64,000 nt of DNA from an uncultured Kordiimonas sp. (GTDB lineage Bacteria; Pseudomonadota; Alphaproteobacteria; Sphingomonadales; Kordiimonadaceae). The DNA is taken from positions 738,152-802,151 of the forward strand of contig CANNEK010000001.1 of NCBI GenBank assembly GCA_947503625.1, read 5' to 3'. The number at the start of each line of letters is the position of its first letter. Within the stretch, counting starts at the first letter, position 1. The translations under genes were made by a program, and so were the position numbers. Below the pieces are notes generated by a model. The model saw only the letters and a program-made list of their open reading frames with translations, ran no database searches and was not told the origin of the DNA. Of the stretch, positions 8,671 to 18,793 are shown in pieces.

Positions 8671-9651
8671 TTAGTTTGCCCTCGTTGGAATTTTACAACG
8701 CGCCCCTACGCCTCGCGCATCAAAGGCTACTCTACCGCTATCCGCAGAAGCCCAGGCGCTGCCTTCAATCGTATCCACCGAAATTTGATCCCGGTACAAC
8801 CAAAGCATCAGCATTGGCACAAAATTACGGCCGGACCGGGAAGGCCACATTGCCTTCCTCAACATCAGGACATACTTTCTGGGGGCGCTTTCGTTGGTCT
8901 GAAAGGAAAAGCTGTCTCCACGGTCATGTAAATAAACCGGGTTGATCAAGGTTCTGCCGTCCATACCAACGCTGGTGGGCTTGCCTTCGTGAACGATATT
9001 AATAAAACACTCCATCTCGCGAGCGCGAAAAAACTTGGTGTGTATGCGATCAGTACGCCCGGAGACTAAAGAACCAGCTGCTATCGTGGCCTTGTTCAGC
9101 AGCCAGAGCCCCTCTTCGCCCAACGTCAGTTCGTGTAAGCTGCCATCGCATGCAAGGTCGATGGGCTCAGCATGAACTGCGGATTGTCCCCGAAACCAAA
9201 GAACCGGGCACGGCAATGCTTCGCCGATCTCACTGTTTACCAAAATATCGGCTACCGAGCCGACGGAAAAGTCGCCTCGCGGCGACACCGGAAAACGCTT
9301 CATCGTGACACCGCGAAGGTTCTCATCCACGGAAAAAGCCCAAAGTTCACGGCGTTTGACGGGCGCTGCTTTTGCGCCGTCATGCCATTCGGTCAAAAAC
9401 ACCGCCTGGCCCAAACTCGTCTGTTCTGTCGAACTGACTTTCAGATACATACGTTCATGCGGACCGCCTTCCCCGGCGCCAAAGGCATTTTCGAGAAATA
9501 TCTGCGGCTCCGTATCATAAATCCCTGGAAACCAACCTCGAATGTCCTGCAAAACAAATATTGCTTCGGTTTTGGACTGAGACCAGACAGGTGGGGTCAT
9601 TAGCAACAATGCGGGTAGTAACCCGGTCAAATATTTAAACAGTTTTCGCAT
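8671..9651 (-). CDS. Secreted protein resembling the CpcT/CpeT chromophore-lyase family
   Basis: A 326-aa protein with a Sec signal peptide (hydrophobic stretch LTGLLPALLLMTPPVWSQ). The order of motifs resembles CpcT/CpeT: a W-x-G-x-(Y/F)-x-(T/N)-x-x-Q segment (WFPGIYDTEPQIFLE), an ERMY then FLTEW segment, RRELWAF, a central CDGSLHELTLGEEG and a late DRGDSFSFQ. CpcT/CpeT proteins attach bilins to phycobiliproteins in cyanobacteria; homologues with no known substrate occur in heterotrophs. The similarity here is weak and by eye. The ATG at 9651 has GGAGGGG upstream. It diverges from ispH across 151 bp. Confidence 0.6.
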   Translation of the reverse strand: MRKLFKYLTGLLPALLLMTPPVWSQSKTEAIFVLQDIRGWFPGIYDTEPQIFLENAFGAGEGGPHERMYLKVSSTEQTSLGQAVFLTEWHDGAKAAPVKRRELWAFSVDENLRGVTMKRFPVSPRGDFSVGSVADILVNSEIGEALPCPVLWFRGQSAVHAEPIDLACDGSLHELTLGEEGLWLLNKATIAAGSLVSGRTDRIHTKFFRAREMECFINIVHEGKPTSVGMDGRTLINPVYLHDRGDSFSFQTNESAPRKYVLMLRKAMWPSRSGRNFVPMLMLWLYRDQISVDTIEGSAWASADSGRVAFDARGVGARCKIPTRAN

Positions 9652-9802
9652 CACGCCCCTCCGAATTTCACGCGTATCAATACAGAAAACACTGTGTCAC
9701 GATTGGGTTTTACCGAAATTGACGCAGATCAGCGGTCTTGCTTGACCCCTTGCGAGCATAAAGGTAGCAAGAAGCAATGAATATATTTAGTGAAAGCACG
9801 CC

Positions 9803-10780
9803 ATGACAAACGCAATTTCCAAGACCCCTTCAAAAGGCCACGACGAGTTGCGCATTTTGCTGGCCAATCCACGTGGATTTTGCGCAGGGGTTGATCGCGC
9901 GATCAAGATTGTCGAATTGTCTATAAAGAAGTTTGGCGCGCCCGTATATGTCCGGCACGAGATTGTTCACAATCGATATGTCGTAGAAGGTCTCGAAGCT
10001 ATTGGGGCCGTGTTTGTGGACGAGCTTAACGAAGTCCCTGGTGATGCTCCCGTTGTTTTTTCCGCGCACGGGGTACCAAAATCAGTGCCTGCGGAAGCCG
10101 AACAACGCAATATGATTTATGTGGATGCGACCTGCCCGCTGGTATCCAAGGTGCACCGGGCGGTAGAACGTCACCAGGCAGCAGGGCGGCATATTCTGAT
10201 GATTGGACATGCAGATCATCCTGAAGTTGTTGGCACAATGGGGCAGGTCCCCGAAGGCTCAATGTCACTTGTGGAAACCGTGGAGGATGCTGAAGCGCTG
10301 GACACGGAAAACCCGGGGAAACTCGCCTATGTGACGCAAACAACTCTATCAGTCGATGACACAGCCGACATCGTTAAAACACTGGAAAACCGGTTTCCGG
10401 ACCTCAACAACCCGAAGAAAGAAGATATCTGTTACGCGACCACAAACCGTCAGGTCGCAGTTAAAGAGATTGCCAAGCAAGCGGACCGCGTGATCGTAAT
10501 TGGTGCGCCAAACTCATCGAACAGCATGAGGCTCGTCGAAGTCAGCGAAAAATGCGGCTGTCCCGGCAAGCTGGTCCAGCGCGGAGCGGATGTGGACTGG
10601 GATTGGCTTGCAGGTGCAAAAACCGTTGGCATAACAGCGGGAGCAAGCGCCCCCGAAATTCTTGTCGAGGAAGTCATCGAGGCGATAAAAGAGCGGTATG
10701 CCGCGCGTGTAGAGCTTGTCACCACTGCTGAGGAAAACGTTGTATTCAAGGTTCCACCAGTGCTGAAGGATATCGCTTAA
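9803..10780 (+). CDS. ispH: 4-hydroxy-3-methylbut-2-enyl diphosphate reductase
   Basis: IspH (LytB, 325 aa) performs the last step of the MEP isoprenoid pathway, reducing HMBPP to IPP and DMAPP with a [4Fe-4S] cluster. The three cluster cysteines are in [21 protein letters not shown] and SEKCGCPGK; the active-site Glu lies in ATTNRQ-adjacent sequence and SSNSMRLVE is the substrate-binding stretch. The stop codon overlaps the thrB start (TAATG), so the two are translationally coupled. The ispH-thrB-rnhA order is common in alphaproteobacteria. Confidence 0.97.
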   Translation: MTNAISKTPSKGHDELRILLANPRGFCAGVDRAIKIVELSIKKFGAPVYVRHEIVHNRYVVEGLEAIGAVFVDELNEVPGDAPVVFSAHGVPKSVPAEAEQRNMIYVDATCPLVSKVHRAVERHQAAGRHILMIGHADHPEVVGTMGQVPEGSMSLVETVEDAEALDTENPGKLAYVTQTTLSVDDTADIVKTLENRFPDLNNPKKEDICYATTNRQVAVKEIAKQADRVIVIGAPNSSNSMRLVEVSEKCGCPGKLVQRGADVDWDWLAGAKTVGITAGASAPEILVEEVIEAIKERYAARVELVTTAEENVVFKVPPVLKDIA

Positions 10781-11739
10781 TGGCGGTCTATACTCATGTA
10801 GATGATCGCACTCTTGCGACATTCCTGAATGGCTACGATCTGGGTGAAGCGACCAGTTTCAAAGGTATTGCGGAGGGCGTCGAAAACTCAAACTACCTTC
10901 TGGAAACAGAGAAAACCCGAGCGATCCTGACGCTTTATGAAAAACGCGCCAACCCTGCAGACCTGCCCTATTTCCTGAATATGATGGAGCACCTTGCAGA
11001 CGCCGGACTTCCTGCACCACGGCCACTCCGGGACAAATCAGGGCAGGCTTTACAAATTCTGAAAAGCAAACCAGCATGTCTGATCAGCTTCCTTAGCGGC
11101 GTCAGTGTTGATGACACTGACGAAACTCACTGCGCGGCGCTGGGGACCAAGCTTGCTCGCATGCATCTGGCGCTTCTGGGCTTTAACGAGAGACGCGAAA
11201 ACGATCTTTCCGTTCAGGGTTGGCGGGGACTGACGGAAGAAACAATCAATCAAGCCGATACGGTTCAACAAGGGCTTGCCCATATTATCTCAACCGAAAT
11301 GTCATTTCTTGAAGCCAATTGGCCGTCAGACCTGCCCACAGGCACCATCCACGCCGACCTGTTTCCTGACAATGTTCTGTTTACGGGCCATCAGGTCACC
11401 GGCATTATTGACTTCTATTTTGGCTGTACTGACATGCTGGCATACGATCTCGCTGTATGCATTAATGCCTGGTGTTTTGACGAAAATCACCGATTTGTTG
11501 CCGCAAAAGCCAAGCGCCTAATCGAAATGTATGACGCTGAGCGCCATATGTCAGGTGCCGAGGTTGAAGCTCTGCCGACCCTGTGCCGCGGCGCTGCGAT
11601 GAGGTTTCTTCTTACCCGCCTGTATGATTGGTTAAATCCTGTGGAGGGTGCCGTGGTAAGGCCTAAAAACCCGCTTGAGTATCTCGCCAGACTGAAATTT
11701 CACCAGCAAGTTAAGGATACAGCCTCATATGTCGTCTAG
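10780..11739 (+). CDS. thrB: Homoserine kinase, aminoglycoside-phosphotransferase fold
   Basis: This is the second type of homoserine kinase (319 aa), an APH/choline-kinase-fold enzyme rather than a GHMP kinase. It phosphorylates homoserine for threonine synthesis. Seen: the N-terminal [11 protein letters not shown] nucleotide-binding strand, the catalytic loop [12 protein letters not shown] and the metal-binding [17 protein letters not shown]. It overlaps ispH by 1 nt and rnhA by 11 nt. Its pathway partner thrC lies about 13 kb away in this window. Confidence 0.95.
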   Translation: MAVYTHVDDRTLATFLNGYDLGEATSFKGIAEGVENSNYLLETEKTRAILTLYEKRANPADLPYFLNMMEHLADAGLPAPRPLRDKSGQALQILKSKPACLISFLSGVSVDDTDETHCAALGTKLARMHLALLGFNERRENDLSVQGWRGLTEETINQADTVQQGLAHIISTEMSFLEANWPSDLPTGTIHADLFPDNVLFTGHQVTGIIDFYFGCTDMLAYDLAVCINAWCFDENHRFVAAKAKRLIEMYDAERHMSGAEVEALPTLCRGAAMRFLLTRLYDWLNPVEGAVVRPKNPLEYLARLKFHQQVKDTASYVV

Positions 11740-12190
11740 AGCCAATAACGACGTCGTGGAAATCTACACGGACGGTGCCTGTTCCGGCAATCCCGGTCCG
11801 GGTGGCTGGGGCGTCTTGATGCTCTATGGTGAAAACGAAAAAGAACTGACCGGCGGCGAGTTTGAAACCACCAACAACCGAATGGAGTTGATGGCGGCCA
11901 TTCAGGCATTAAACGCCCTGAAACGCCCCTGCGAAGTCCATTTGCACACCGACAGCACGTATGTGAAAAAAGGCATAACGGAGTGGATCGAAGGCTGGAA
12001 GGCCAAAGGTTGGAAAAACTCGAGCAAAAAACCGGTAAAAAACTCCGATTTATGGAAAATGCTTGATGAAGCAGTAAAGCCTCACACCATTGACTGGCGT
12101 TGGGTCAAGGGACATTCCGGCGATCCCGGCAACGAGCGGGCCGACGCTCTCGCCAATCAGGGTATGGCGCTTTACAAGGGCGACATATAA
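11729..12190 (+). CDS. rnhA: Ribonuclease HI
   Basis: A 153-aa type 1 RNase H, which cuts the RNA strand of RNA-DNA hybrids. The four carboxylates are visible in order: Asp in [15 protein letters not shown], Glu in NNRMELMA, Asp in LHTDSTYV and Asp in GNERADALA; the His of GHSGDPGN is also kept. The length is normal. It starts inside the 3' end of thrB (11-nt overlap), so it is the last gene of the three-gene unit. Confidence 0.97.
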   Translation: MSSRANNDVVEIYTDGACSGNPGPGGWGVLMLYGENEKELTGGEFETTNNRMELMAAIQALNALKRPCEVHLHTDSTYVKKGITEWIEGWKAKGWKNSSKKPVKNSDLWKMLDEAVKPHTIDWRWVKGHSGDPGNERADALANQGMALYKGDI

Positions 12191-12217
12191 GTAGAAAAAC
12201 GAAGATGAGGTGAATTG

Positions 12218-13357
12218 ATGAAAACCCTTCTTTCATCACTGGTATCGTTACTATTTTTACAGCTGGGCCCAACTGCCCGTGCTGATGCTATCACAGATGA
12301 AATGCGTTCCCGCCTCGCGACCTTGGGGCAGGAAATCGTTTCCAGCACACCCGTGACCGGCATCACCATGGCCGTTGGACGAAACGGCGAAATCATTTTT
12401 ACTCAAGGCTTTGGTGTAGCCAGCATCAAAAGTGAGGCACCCGTTTTACCGTCAACAAAAATGCGCGCAGGCAGCGTCTCGAAGGTGATGACGGCTGCTT
12501 TGATGGGCAAGATGATAGAGAATAACAATCTGGACCTCGACGGGGCAGTCCAACGATATGTACCCTACTTTCCTGAAAAACGGTGGACAATAACCCTTCG
12601 CCAACTGGCGGCCCATACCAGCGGTGTGCGTCACTACCGTGGCAACGAAATTGGTCTCAATCGCTATTTCCCGACGGTAAGGGATGGCATTTCCCTTTTT
12701 GCAAACGACCCTCTGGAATTCGAACCTGATAGCCGCCGGCAATACTCCAGCTACGCATGGAATTTGATCAGCGCAGCGCTCGAGGGTATCGGCAACGATT
12801 CGTATCTGCACTTGATGCAAAGTCAGGTTTTCCAACCACTGGGTATGGTTGAAACACAGGCTGAGGACAAATCTCACCCCATCACAAACCTGAGCCAGTT
12901 TCATGAACAAAATTTCTTGCGCAAAACCATAACTTCTCCTGAAGTCGACAACAGCTACAAATGGGCCGGTGGCGGACTAATTACGACCGCCCGTGATATG
13001 GCACGCTTTGGCCTTGCCCATACCGACGATGGTTTTTTGAGGCAGGAAACTTTGGATCTTTTATTCAAGGAACATATCGATGCCCGAGGGAACCCAACAG
13101 GTTTCGGCGTCGGGTGGATGATGGCAACACAGTTGCGTTCCAGGCTATCCCGCAACAGTCTTCAGCACTTCGAAACCTCGGTACATGATCATTTGATATG
13201 GCATAGTGGCGGGTCCGTGGGCGCAGCAGCCCTGCTTCTGGTTGACCCTGAAGAAGACATCTCTATTGGCTTGATGACCAACCATGAAGACGGTTTTCCC
13301 GCCCTGATGGACCTTGGCATAACAGCCCTTCACACTGCTTTGCAGCCAACGCCCTAG
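12218..13357 (+). CDS. Secreted serine hydrolase, class C beta-lactamase/DD-peptidase family
   Basis: A 379-aa protein with a signal peptide (LSSLVSLLFLQLGPTARA, likely cut after ARA). The catalytic SxxK is SVSK in AGSVSKVMTAAL, followed by a YSSY tyrosine motif and the HSG box in WHSGGSVGAAALL. Such proteins act in the periplasm as esterases, D-aminopeptidases or peptidases; resistance activity should not be assumed. GAGG lies 7 nt before the ATG at 12218. It follows rnhA by 27 bp. Its stop and that of the convergent symporter gene share one CTAG palindrome (4-nt overlap). Confidence 0.9.
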   Translation: MKTLLSSLVSLLFLQLGPTARADAITDEMRSRLATLGQEIVSSTPVTGITMAVGRNGEIIFTQGFGVASIKSEAPVLPSTKMRAGSVSKVMTAALMGKMIENNNLDLDGAVQRYVPYFPEKRWTITLRQLAAHTSGVRHYRGNEIGLNRYFPTVRDGISLFANDPLEFEPDSRRQYSSYAWNLISAALEGIGNDSYLHLMQSQVFQPLGMVETQAEDKSHPITNLSQFHEQNFLRKTITSPEVDNSYKWAGGGLITTARDMARFGLAHTDDGFLRQETLDLLFKEHIDARGNPTGFGVGWMMATQLRSRLSRNSLQHFETSVHDHLIWHSGGSVGAAALLLVDPEEDISIGLMTNHEDGFPALMDLGITALHTALQPTP

Positions 13358-15147
13358 TGCTTGTGCGCCACGCCCGCACCCGTCGGGATACGTATATCGT
13401 CGACAAGCGCCTGCACGTCAGCCGGAGGACTGTCTGTCATGCGCGCAACAGCAAATGCCACCGTGAAGTTGATTAACATGCCAATGCTGCCGATACCCTC
13501 AGGTGAAATCCCCATCAACCAGTGATCTGCTGTGTTCACTGCGTCAAACCAGGATGATTTGAAGTAAGCGATATACCCGACAGTGAACAATAGTCCGGAC
13601 ACCATACCGGCAATAGCCCCTTCCCGGTTCATGCTTTTCACAAATATCCCCATCAGGATGGCAGGGAAAAGGCTGGCGGCAGCAAGACCAAACGCCAGAG
13701 CCACCACTTGCGCGACAAATCCGGGTGGATTGATGCCTAGATATCCGGCAACAGAAATTGCAAGGACAGCAGCTCCTCTGGCAGCCATCAATTCGGTGCG
13801 GTCCGATACGTCAGGCATGAATGTCTTCTTCAGCAAATCGTGGCTGATCGATGCTGATATCACAAGTAGCAATCCTGCGGCGGTAGACAGCGCAGCAGCG
13901 ATGCCACCAGCCGCGACAAGAGCAATAACCCAGGGCGGTAGTTTTGCGATTTCCGGGTTTGCCAGCACCATAATATCACGATCAACGTCAACTTCATTTG
14001 CGTTAGCAGTGGGCTCGTTACTCAAAAGGCGCTCACCGCTTGCTCCGCGTTTGCCGGAGAATTCGGCAGCTCCCTTAAAAGGGGAGCCCGCGGAATATTG
14101 AACAACACCATCTTCATTCTTATCGAGCCATCTGATAAGCCCGATATCTTCAAAAGTCTTGAAGAATTGGGGCGTTCCACCTTCTTTTTCGGTTTCGGCA
14201 TAGGTGGAGCCATTGACCGTCTCTATGAAATTAATCCGTGCAAAAGCACCAACAGCTGGCGCCGTAGTGTAAAGAAGCGCGATAAAAACAAGGGCATACC
14301 CTGCTGAAAGACGGGCATCAGACACTTTTGGTACGGTAAAAAAACGAACAATAACGTGTGGCAAGCCTGCCGTGCCAACCATAAGCGCCATAGTGATGGC
14401 GAAAATATCGGTCATCGATTTATTGGGCTGCGTGTAAGGCCTGAATCCCAGGTCAACCAGGGTGGCATCAAGTTTTTGCAAAACCGTTAGCCCGGAACCA
14501 TCAAGCACTTCAGACCCCAAACCCACCTGAGGCAACGGCGAACCGGTTATCAGCAACGAAATAAACACAGCAGGCGTCATATAGGCGAAAATCAACACAC
14601 AGTATTGCGCCACCTGAGTGTAAGTGATGCCTTTCATTCCTCCGAGGACCGCATAGAAAAAAACCACTGCCATGCCGACCAAAACACCCATCGCGATCGG
14701 GATATTGAGAAAATGCGAAAATACCACGCCGACGCCGCGCATCTGTCCGGCAATATAGGTGAAGGAAATTGCAATCAAACAAATCACAGCAACAACTCTT
14801 GCCGTTTTGGAATAGTAGCGTTCACCAATGAAATCAGGAACCGTGTACTGGCCGAATTTCCTTAAGTAAGGTGCGAGTAGAAGCGCCAGCAGAACATAAC
14901 CACCCGTCCACCCCATGAGATAAACGGAGCCGTCATAGCCCGAGAACGCAATGATACCTGCCATCGAAATGAAACTGGCAGCACTCATCCAGTCAGCCGC
15001 GGTAGCCATGCCATTGGCAATCGGATGAACACCGCCGCCAGCCACGTAAAAATCTTTGGTGGACCCTGCTCTGGACCAAATCGCAATCCCGATATAGAGC
15101 GCAAACGACAGGCCAACCACGAAGTAGGTGAGTAGCTGGGTACTCAT
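13354..15147 (-). CDS. Sodium:solute symporter, VC_2705/ActP-like subfamily, large subunit
   Basis: A 597-aa SSF permease with about 13 membrane segments; it begins TYFVVGLSFALYIGIAIWSRAGSTKDFYVAGGGVHP, the classic SSF opening, followed by ATAADWMSAASFISMAG. A soluble loop near residue 340 holds an EF-hand-like stretch (LDKNEDGVVQYS); loops of this kind are usual in the subfamily. Likely substrates are small carboxylates such as acetate, but the sequence does not decide. Its ATG overlaps the stop of the DUF4212 gene by 4 nt, the usual arrangement of this two-part transporter. Confidence 0.92.
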   Translation of the reverse strand: MSTQLLTYFVVGLSFALYIGIAIWSRAGSTKDFYVAGGGVHPIANGMATAADWMSAASFISMAGIIAFSGYDGSVYLMGWTGGYVLLALLLAPYLRKFGQYTVPDFIGERYYSKTARVVAVICLIAISFTYIAGQMRGVGVVFSHFLNIPIAMGVLVGMAVVFFYAVLGGMKGITYTQVAQYCVLIFAYMTPAVFISLLITGSPLPQVGLGSEVLDGSGLTVLQKLDATLVDLGFRPYTQPNKSMTDIFAITMALMVGTAGLPHVIVRFFTVPKVSDARLSAGYALVFIALLYTTAPAVGAFARINFIETVNGSTYAETEKEGGTPQFFKTFEDIGLIRWLDKNEDGVVQYSAGSPFKGAAEFSGKRGASGERLLSNEPTANANEVDVDRDIMVLANPEIAKLPPWVIALVAAGGIAAALSTAAGLLLVISASISHDLLKKTFMPDVSDRTELMAARGAAVLAISVAGYLGINPPGFVAQVVALAFGLAAASLFPAILMGIFVKSMNREGAIAGMVSGLLFTVGYIAYFKSSWFDAVNTADHWLMGISPEGIGSIGMLINFTVAFAVARMTDSPPADVQALVDDIRIPTGAGVAHKH

Positions 15148-15512
15148 ACGCCGTTCTCCGCTTCATCAGCGTCGTCGTCGACGCCAAATTCGCGTTCGAT
15201 AACATGCATCCGGCGCACATAAACAAAGATCAGAACGACAAAAACATAGATCGAGCCTTGTTGTGCAAACCAAAAGCCGAGGGGGAAGCCGGCAATTTCA
15301 AACTGATTCAGGCTTTCGGCAAACAGAATACCCGCACCGAAAGAAACCAGAAACCAGACCACAAGCAACCCGAGAAGCAAACGTATATTCGCGCGCCAGT
15401 AAGCTGCAACTTTTTGCTCGCTCAACACTTCCTCATCATGATGACTATGCACTGGCATGTTTGTTCCAACATGATGATAGGCATTGCTGGTGTCGTTTTC
15501 AGATGTGGTCAT
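15144..15512 (-). CDS. DUF4212 small subunit of the sodium:solute symporter
   Basis: A 122-aa membrane protein with two transmembrane segments (LLLGLLVVWFLVSFGAGILFA and GSIYVFVVLIFVYVRRM) between charged ends. KVAAYWRANIRLLLGLL and FPLGFWFAQQGSIYVF are typical of the family that precedes VC_2705-type symporters. The N-terminus is His-rich (HSHHDEE), which might bind metal. GGGGGAG precedes the ATG. It is co-translated with the permease. Confidence 0.92.
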   Translation of the reverse strand: MTTSENDTSNAYHHVGTNMPVHSHHDEEVLSEQKVAAYWRANIRLLLGLLVVWFLVSFGAGILFAESLNQFEIAGFPLGFWFAQQGSIYVFVVLIFVYVRRMHVIEREFGVDDDADEAENGV

Positions 15513-15590
15513 GGACTCCCCCTTCTCAATCTCACACGCCTAGCGTTACATGAAGGAACACAGAATGCCAAGCAAGTGGTCCTCAGAACG

Positions 15591-15626
15591 AAAAAAGCGA
15601 GCGCCTGACTTCCAGACACCCGCTTT
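15591..15626 (-). terminator. Rho-independent terminator after the M28 peptidase gene
   Basis: On the minus strand AGCGGGTGTCTG pairs fully with CAGGCGCTCGCT (three G-U pairs) around a GAAG-type loop and is followed by TTTTTT. It lies between the M28 stop and the DUF4212 start, so it separates the two transcripts. Confidence 0.8.
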
Positions 15627-15647
15627 CCACATCATGCTACATAACGC

Positions 15648-17330
15648 CTATTTTCCAGCGAACGTATCCCCGAAAAAGTCACCTTCATTCCATGTTGGTT
15701 TCTCGTCGCCGTTTGCGATATCGCTGGCAATCAGCCAGTTGGCGTAGGCAAATTTTGCAGCAGCATCGTAGTCGATACTTTGCGACAAGTCATCGGCTGG
15801 CGAATGGTAGGTTTTGCTCAGGAACTCCTGAAAAATCTTGCCGCCATCTTTGCCGTTAACCCCTTTGTTCCAACCCGTCATCAAGAACACTGAAGGGATC
15901 CCCTGTTGAACAAACCTGTAGTGATCACTGCGGGTAAAAATACCTTCCTGCGGGATCGGGTCAGGGCTCAGGGCAACATTCAGCTTGGCAAGCGCGGCTT
16001 CGGTAATTGGTCCAAGGCTGCTGCGCTCGGCGCCAAACGCAACCACATCGGTAAAATCATACAACAATAGCGGCATATCAAGGTTCACATTGGCCACCAT
16101 TGCCGACTTTTCGACGGTCGGATAATGAGCGAAATATTCTGCCCCCAACAAACCGCGCTCCTCGCCGGTAACAATTGCAAACAATATTGAACGGCGCGGC
16201 TTTTCGCCGGAGCGGGTATAGGCACGTGCCACTTCCAGCAACGTGGAAACGCCAGTTGCATTGTCGAGCGCCCCGTTATTGATCTTGTCATCTCCTTTCG
16301 CATTCTCAGAGATGCCGATATGGTCCAGGTGTGCCGACAGCACAACATACTCGTCCTTGAGCGCAGGGTCTGAACCTTCAAGTATCGCTACCACGTTGGG
16401 GCTATTGAAAGGTTCCGTCAAAATGCTCTCGCGTTTCATAGTCGCGTTAGCCAAAAGCACAAACCCTGAAGGCGCGCCCTTTTTTGCCTCGGAAAGTACA
16501 TCGTTGAAGGACTTGGGTGCGCCTTTGAATAGCTCTTTTGCCACACCCTGACTAACGGTTGCGGCCGCCTGTAAACGGCCGTTTTGACTTGCAGCCCCCG
16601 CAGGTTCGATCCAGTCAAAGCTTTCACGCCCCAAAAATCGCTTGAGCCGGGCGAACGGCCTGCGATTCTCGTCTGCCGCCGTGCTAACAGAAATATAACC
16701 GACGGCCCCGCGGCCGAGTATTTCTTTCAGTTTTGTGGTTGCCGATCCATGATGCGCCCGAATTTCCGTGTTGAAGGACGCTGGCGCGCCTGAGAAAGAC
16801 AAAGCGATTTTACCGCTAAGGTCCAACCCTTGGAGGTCATCATGGCCCAACTCTGGCGCATGAATACCAAAACCGACAAAAACGATGTCAGCTGTAACGT
16901 CACCATTAGGGTTCTTTACGCTACCACTCATGAAAAAGTCATCGCCTAACGACAAGGCCTGTTCTTCGTCGCCCACTCTGATCGTCATTGCGGCAGCTTC
17001 AACGTCCACTTTTGCTTTACGCATAGGCACTTCCTGGAAGTAAGTGTCCTTGTCTCCTGCAGGTGCGAGCCCCAAACGGGCGAACTCTGCAGCAACATAG
17101 TTTGCAGCAATTCGGTGTCCTTCTGAACCTGTATCCCGGCCACGAAGAAGATCGTCTGCCAGGAATGTAACGTCAGCTTCGATGCGTTTCGGACTAAACA
17201 TGTCGCGGTCGTTTGTTGCGCCGCCTTCCAGTGAAGTTCTCGACCCGCCGGCGCAACCACTTACCATCAATATCACAGCTGTAAGCCCAGCTGACCGCAG
17301 CATGCTGTATATTTTAGATCTAGCCCTCAT
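15648..17330 (-). CDS. M28-family zinc aminopeptidase, lipoprotein
   Basis: A 560-aa lipoprotein peptidase: the signal ends in lipobox VSGC (about residue 26), so it is anchored in the envelope. A PA-type insert lies about residues 120-290 and the M28 zinc domain about 320-520. Zinc ligands and catalytic residues visible are His and Asp in LSAHLDHIG, Asp in GALDNATGVS, the Glu pair in TGEERGLLG, Asp in NVNLDMP and a late His in TYHSPADD. It probably removes N-terminal residues from peptides in the periplasm or at the cell surface. AGGTGG precedes the ATG. It is monocistronic, with its own terminator. Confidence 0.93.
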   Translation of the reverse strand: MRARSKIYSMLRSAGLTAVILMVSGCAGGSRTSLEGGATNDRDMFSPKRIEADVTFLADDLLRGRDTGSEGHRIAANYVAAEFARLGLAPAGDKDTYFQEVPMRKAKVDVEAAAMTIRVGDEEQALSLGDDFFMSGSVKNPNGDVTADIVFVGFGIHAPELGHDDLQGLDLSGKIALSFSGAPASFNTEIRAHHGSATTKLKEILGRGAVGYISVSTAADENRRPFARLKRFLGRESFDWIEPAGAASQNGRLQAAATVSQGVAKELFKGAPKSFNDVLSEAKKGAPSGFVLLANATMKRESILTEPFNSPNVVAILEGSDPALKDEYVVLSAHLDHIGISENAKGDDKINNGALDNATGVSTLLEVARAYTRSGEKPRRSILFAIVTGEERGLLGAEYFAHYPTVEKSAMVANVNLDMPLLLYDFTDVVAFGAERSSLGPITEAALAKLNVALSPDPIPQEGIFTRSDHYRFVQQGIPSVFLMTGWNKGVNGKDGGKIFQEFLSKTYHSPADDLSQSIDYDAAAKFAYANWLIASDIANGDEKPTWNEGDFFGDTFAGK

Positions 17331-17474
17331 TATCCACCTATTTTTGTTACTTGTTGTGCTTGTATCTCGCAGTTGATTTTGACCAACACCATAAGATCAG
17401 GCGACGGCCAGTCAATTCATTGCTTATTCAAATAAACCAAGGTTTGGCTTCCTGAAGCCTACACAGCTGATCAG

Positions 17475-18776
17475 CTATTGCTTTAACGTCTCGACAATTG
17501 CCCACATTCTGTCTTGCCCCCAGAAAGTTTCATCCCCGGCCCTAAAGGTCGGCACGCCCCAGCTCCCACATCGGAACATTTCTTCCCGGTTTGCATCCGC
17601 CAGTTTTTCAGTCTCGGTTCTGGATAGCGCTTTGGCGATCCAGGATCTGTCAAGTCCTGCTTTTTCTAGAATTTTCGAAAGCCCTCTATCTGCAGAGCCA
17701 TCTATTCCTTCAGCCCAAACGCCTTTGGTAAAAGCCTTGAAGAAATCAAATGACTGTCCGAATTGCCCCGTCGCCTCTTCCTCCTTCATCAACGCGAAGC
17801 CGATGGCCATCGCCCGCCAGGTAGCTGCACCAAGGGGGTCAATTATGGTCCCGAACTCCACACCTTCCAGGTGCGCCTCCCTCGCAGTGTCGAGCAATAT
17901 ATAACGTGATTTGTCTTTGGGAACCTTCATGCCTCGCATGAGCATTGGCAATACCGGTTTCAGCTTCAAGATCACCCCTGTTTTACTTGCCAGATCCGAG
18001 ACAAGCTGCAGGCCAACGTAGCTGTAGGGGCTGCGCACAGAGAAAAAAACGTCAATTGTTTCACCGGTAAGAGACCGTTCAAGCTGGTTCAGTCCATACC
18101 GCCACAATCGATGGACTTCAAACTCCACTTGTTCATCGCCAAGCCCCAGATCATTGAGGCGACGCTCCAAATGATCGAGCCTGTCAAGGCCAACATAAAA
18201 TTCGCCCTCGTAATACAGGTTGGCGCTAGCATAGTGGCCGAGTGTCTTAAGGGTTGTTTCGTTTTGCTTCAGCGTTGCCTCGCCGAGGTCCGCGCTACCG
18301 CATAGCGAACGAACGGAGGCCAGGTCACGTCGCCAAAGTGCTGCGCCGACCTCTTCAGCCAAGGCAAAAAAAGACGGATCATCCTGCTTGCTGGCGAGAA
18401 ACCTGTTTGCCATACCAACAGCAAGACGGTCAGGTACCGTTGCATCCAGCGAAAACCCCAGTCCATAGAGCCGAGCGAGACGGCTTGCATCAATGATAGA
18501 ATACGCCTCATACCGAACAGGATCCGGATACATATTTGCAGGGAGCCGCTCGACGACCAGGGGTCTGACCTCAACGGCAAAACGCGACGCAATATCCGGC
18601 ATCACCTGCACCATCAACTGGCAGTATGGGTCATCAGCTCTATGGAAATAATAAACAGTATGCGGCCCGCGACGGATACGGCGTTTCAATTCCGCAACAA
18701 AGCGCCCAAGCCGAACACGAGTTCGGCTGGTCAGCCACTTTGCAACATTAGCTTTTACGGTGTTGGCCAAGCTCAT
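17475..18776 (-). CDS. Tandem DSBA-like/HCCA-isomerase protein (two thioredoxin-fold domains)
   Basis: A 433-aa protein that carries two DsbA-like domains of the 2-hydroxychromene-2-carboxylate isomerase type. Domain 1 (about residues 38-210) opens TVYYFHRADDPYCQLMVQV, with DPYC at the active-site position. Domain 2 (about 235-430) opens IDVFFSVRSPYSYVGLQLV, with the SPYS motif of the isomerase family, and ends SWGVPTFRAGDETFWGQDRM (cis-Pro motif GVPTF). Normal members have one domain of about 200 aa, so this is a duplication or fusion. There is no signal peptide. It is the last gene after SPFH and NfeD (17-bp gap). The substrate is unknown; glutathione-linked redox or isomerase chemistry is plausible. 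Confidence 0.85.
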   Translation of the reverse strand: MSLANTVKANVAKWLTSRTRVRLGRFVAELKRRIRRGPHTVYYFHRADDPYCQLMVQVMPDIASRFAVEVRPLVVERLPANMYPDPVRYEAYSIIDASRLARLYGLGFSLDATVPDRLAVGMANRFLASKQDDPSFFALAEEVGAALWRRDLASVRSLCGSADLGEATLKQNETTLKTLGHYASANLYYEGEFYVGLDRLDHLERRLNDLGLGDEQVEFEVHRLWRYGLNQLERSLTGETIDVFFSVRSPYSYVGLQLVSDLASKTGVILKLKPVLPMLMRGMKVPKDKSRYILLDTAREAHLEGVEFGTIIDPLGAATWRAMAIGFALMKEEEATGQFGQSFDFFKAFTKGVWAEGIDGSADRGLSKILEKAGLDRSWIAKALSRTETEKLADANREEMFRCGSWGVPTFRAGDETFWGQDRMWAIVETLKQ

Positions 18777-18793
18777 TTAACAGATATTTGTTG

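Noticed and set aside
13354-13357. Overlapping convergent stop codons (shared CTAG) as a regulatory feature
   Set aside because: A palindromic stop overlap arises easily between tightly packed convergent genes and no further structure supports a role.
14040-14160. EF-hand-like calcium loop in the SSF symporter as a novelty
   Set aside because: Loops of the form D-x-N-x-D-G at this point are common in the VC_2705 symporter subfamily.
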